From Candidatus Cloacimonadota bacterium (lineage in GTDB: Bacteria > Cloacimonadota > Cloacimonadia > Cloacimonadales > TCS61), in the NCBI GenBank assembly GCA_011372345.1, contig DRTC01000596.1:1-5123 (forward strand): 5,123 bases of DNA, read 5' to 3'. The notes under the pieces are model-generated. The model was given only the letters and a program-made list of their open reading frames with translations. It was not told where the DNA came from and ran no database searches. Shown here in pieces: positions 4,984 to 5,123 of this stretch (positions are counted from its first letter, which is position 1; the number at the start of each line of letters is the position of its first letter). Made by a program: the position numbers and the translations under genes.

Positions 4984-5123
4984 ATGCTCAAAGAAATTTT
5001 TAATATAAGATCAAGCAGTAAAAAATTAATTCTCATAATGGTCGTATTTTCCATTATTAGTCTAATTATTGCATATTTTTATTATGATAGTTTGAACAAA
5101 GCCGGAGATCCGCGGATCAGGCA
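4984..5123 (+). CDS. N-terminus of a membrane-anchored protein of unknown function (partial)
   Basis: An ATG opens a frame that stays open for 46 codons to the window edge. The N-terminus is basic (MLKEIFNIRSSSKK), followed by one hydrophobic helix at about 15-34 (LILIMVVFSIISLIIAYFYY) and then a polar segment, DSLNKAGDPRIR. This is a signal-anchor arrangement, with the bulk of the protein presumably outside the cytoplasm. AGGA at 4971-4974, 9 bases upstream, is a modest ribosome binding site. The visible part matches no family I can name. The start lies only 17 bases after the terminator stem, so how the gene is transcribed is unclear. Confidence 0.65.
   Translation, partial: MLKEIFNIRSSSKKLILIMVVFSIISLIIAYFYYDSLNKAGDPRIR

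Noticed and set aside
5107..5118. Perfect 12-base palindrome GATCCGCGGATC
   Set aside because: It falls inside an open coding frame (codons for D-P-R-I), has no repeat partner in the window, and is short enough to arise by chance.

Overview
The window is AT-rich bacterial DNA with every supported gene on the + strand. Ribosome binding sites are unusually uniform: AAGGAGAAA-type sites lie 6-7 bases before four of the starts. Together with the many small palindromic repeats and the gene content (Kbl, a sodium:solute symporter pair, a HEPN/MNT pair), this suggests an uncultured anaerobic fermenter. A Cloacimonadota-like or neighbouring candidate-phylum lineage is my best guess, from general impression rather than any marker gene.

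Layout. (1) Bases 1-358 hold the end of a probable HEPN-domain gene overlapping a complete MNT-domain nucleotidyltransferase gene, a likely type VII toxin-antitoxin pair. (2) Bases 359-578 have no gene; they carry a REP/BIME-like cluster of short hairpins in both orientations and one imperfect hairpin. (3) Bases 579-2169 encode a stand-alone acyl carrier protein and a clear Kbl-type glycine C-acetyltransferase (2-amino-3-ketobutyrate CoA ligase), separated by 97 bases containing three more hairpins. (4) Bases 2170-2465 (296 bases) have no gene; they hold one GTAG-footed hairpin starting on the kbl stop codon, then three copies of a second repeat family about 57 bases long, two direct and one inverted. 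(5) Bases 2466-4907 encode a two-gene symporter operon: a DUF4212-type small subunit with a large insert between its two membrane helices, then, 12 bases on, an ActP/VC_2705-like SSS-family transporter. (6) A strong intrinsic terminator at 4934-4966 is followed 17 bases later by the start of a membrane-anchored protein cut by the window end.

Function. Kbl interconverts glycine plus acetyl-CoA with 2-amino-3-oxobutyrate, so it belongs to threonine/glycine metabolism. The symporter pair probably imports a small organic acid or amino acid with Na+. A link between them (uptake and fermentation of amino or organic acids) is possible but rests on adjacency only. The ACP beside an alpha-oxoamine synthase raises the question of whether the enzyme uses an ACP-bound acyl donor.

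The most notable signal is in the gaps. Eight hairpins with five or more different stem sequences all have a GTA-N tetranucleotide at the foot of the stem, mostly GTAA or GTAG. This is the architecture of REP elements moved by RAYT (TnpA-REP) transposases. A second, unrelated hairpin family sits between kbl and the symporter genes.
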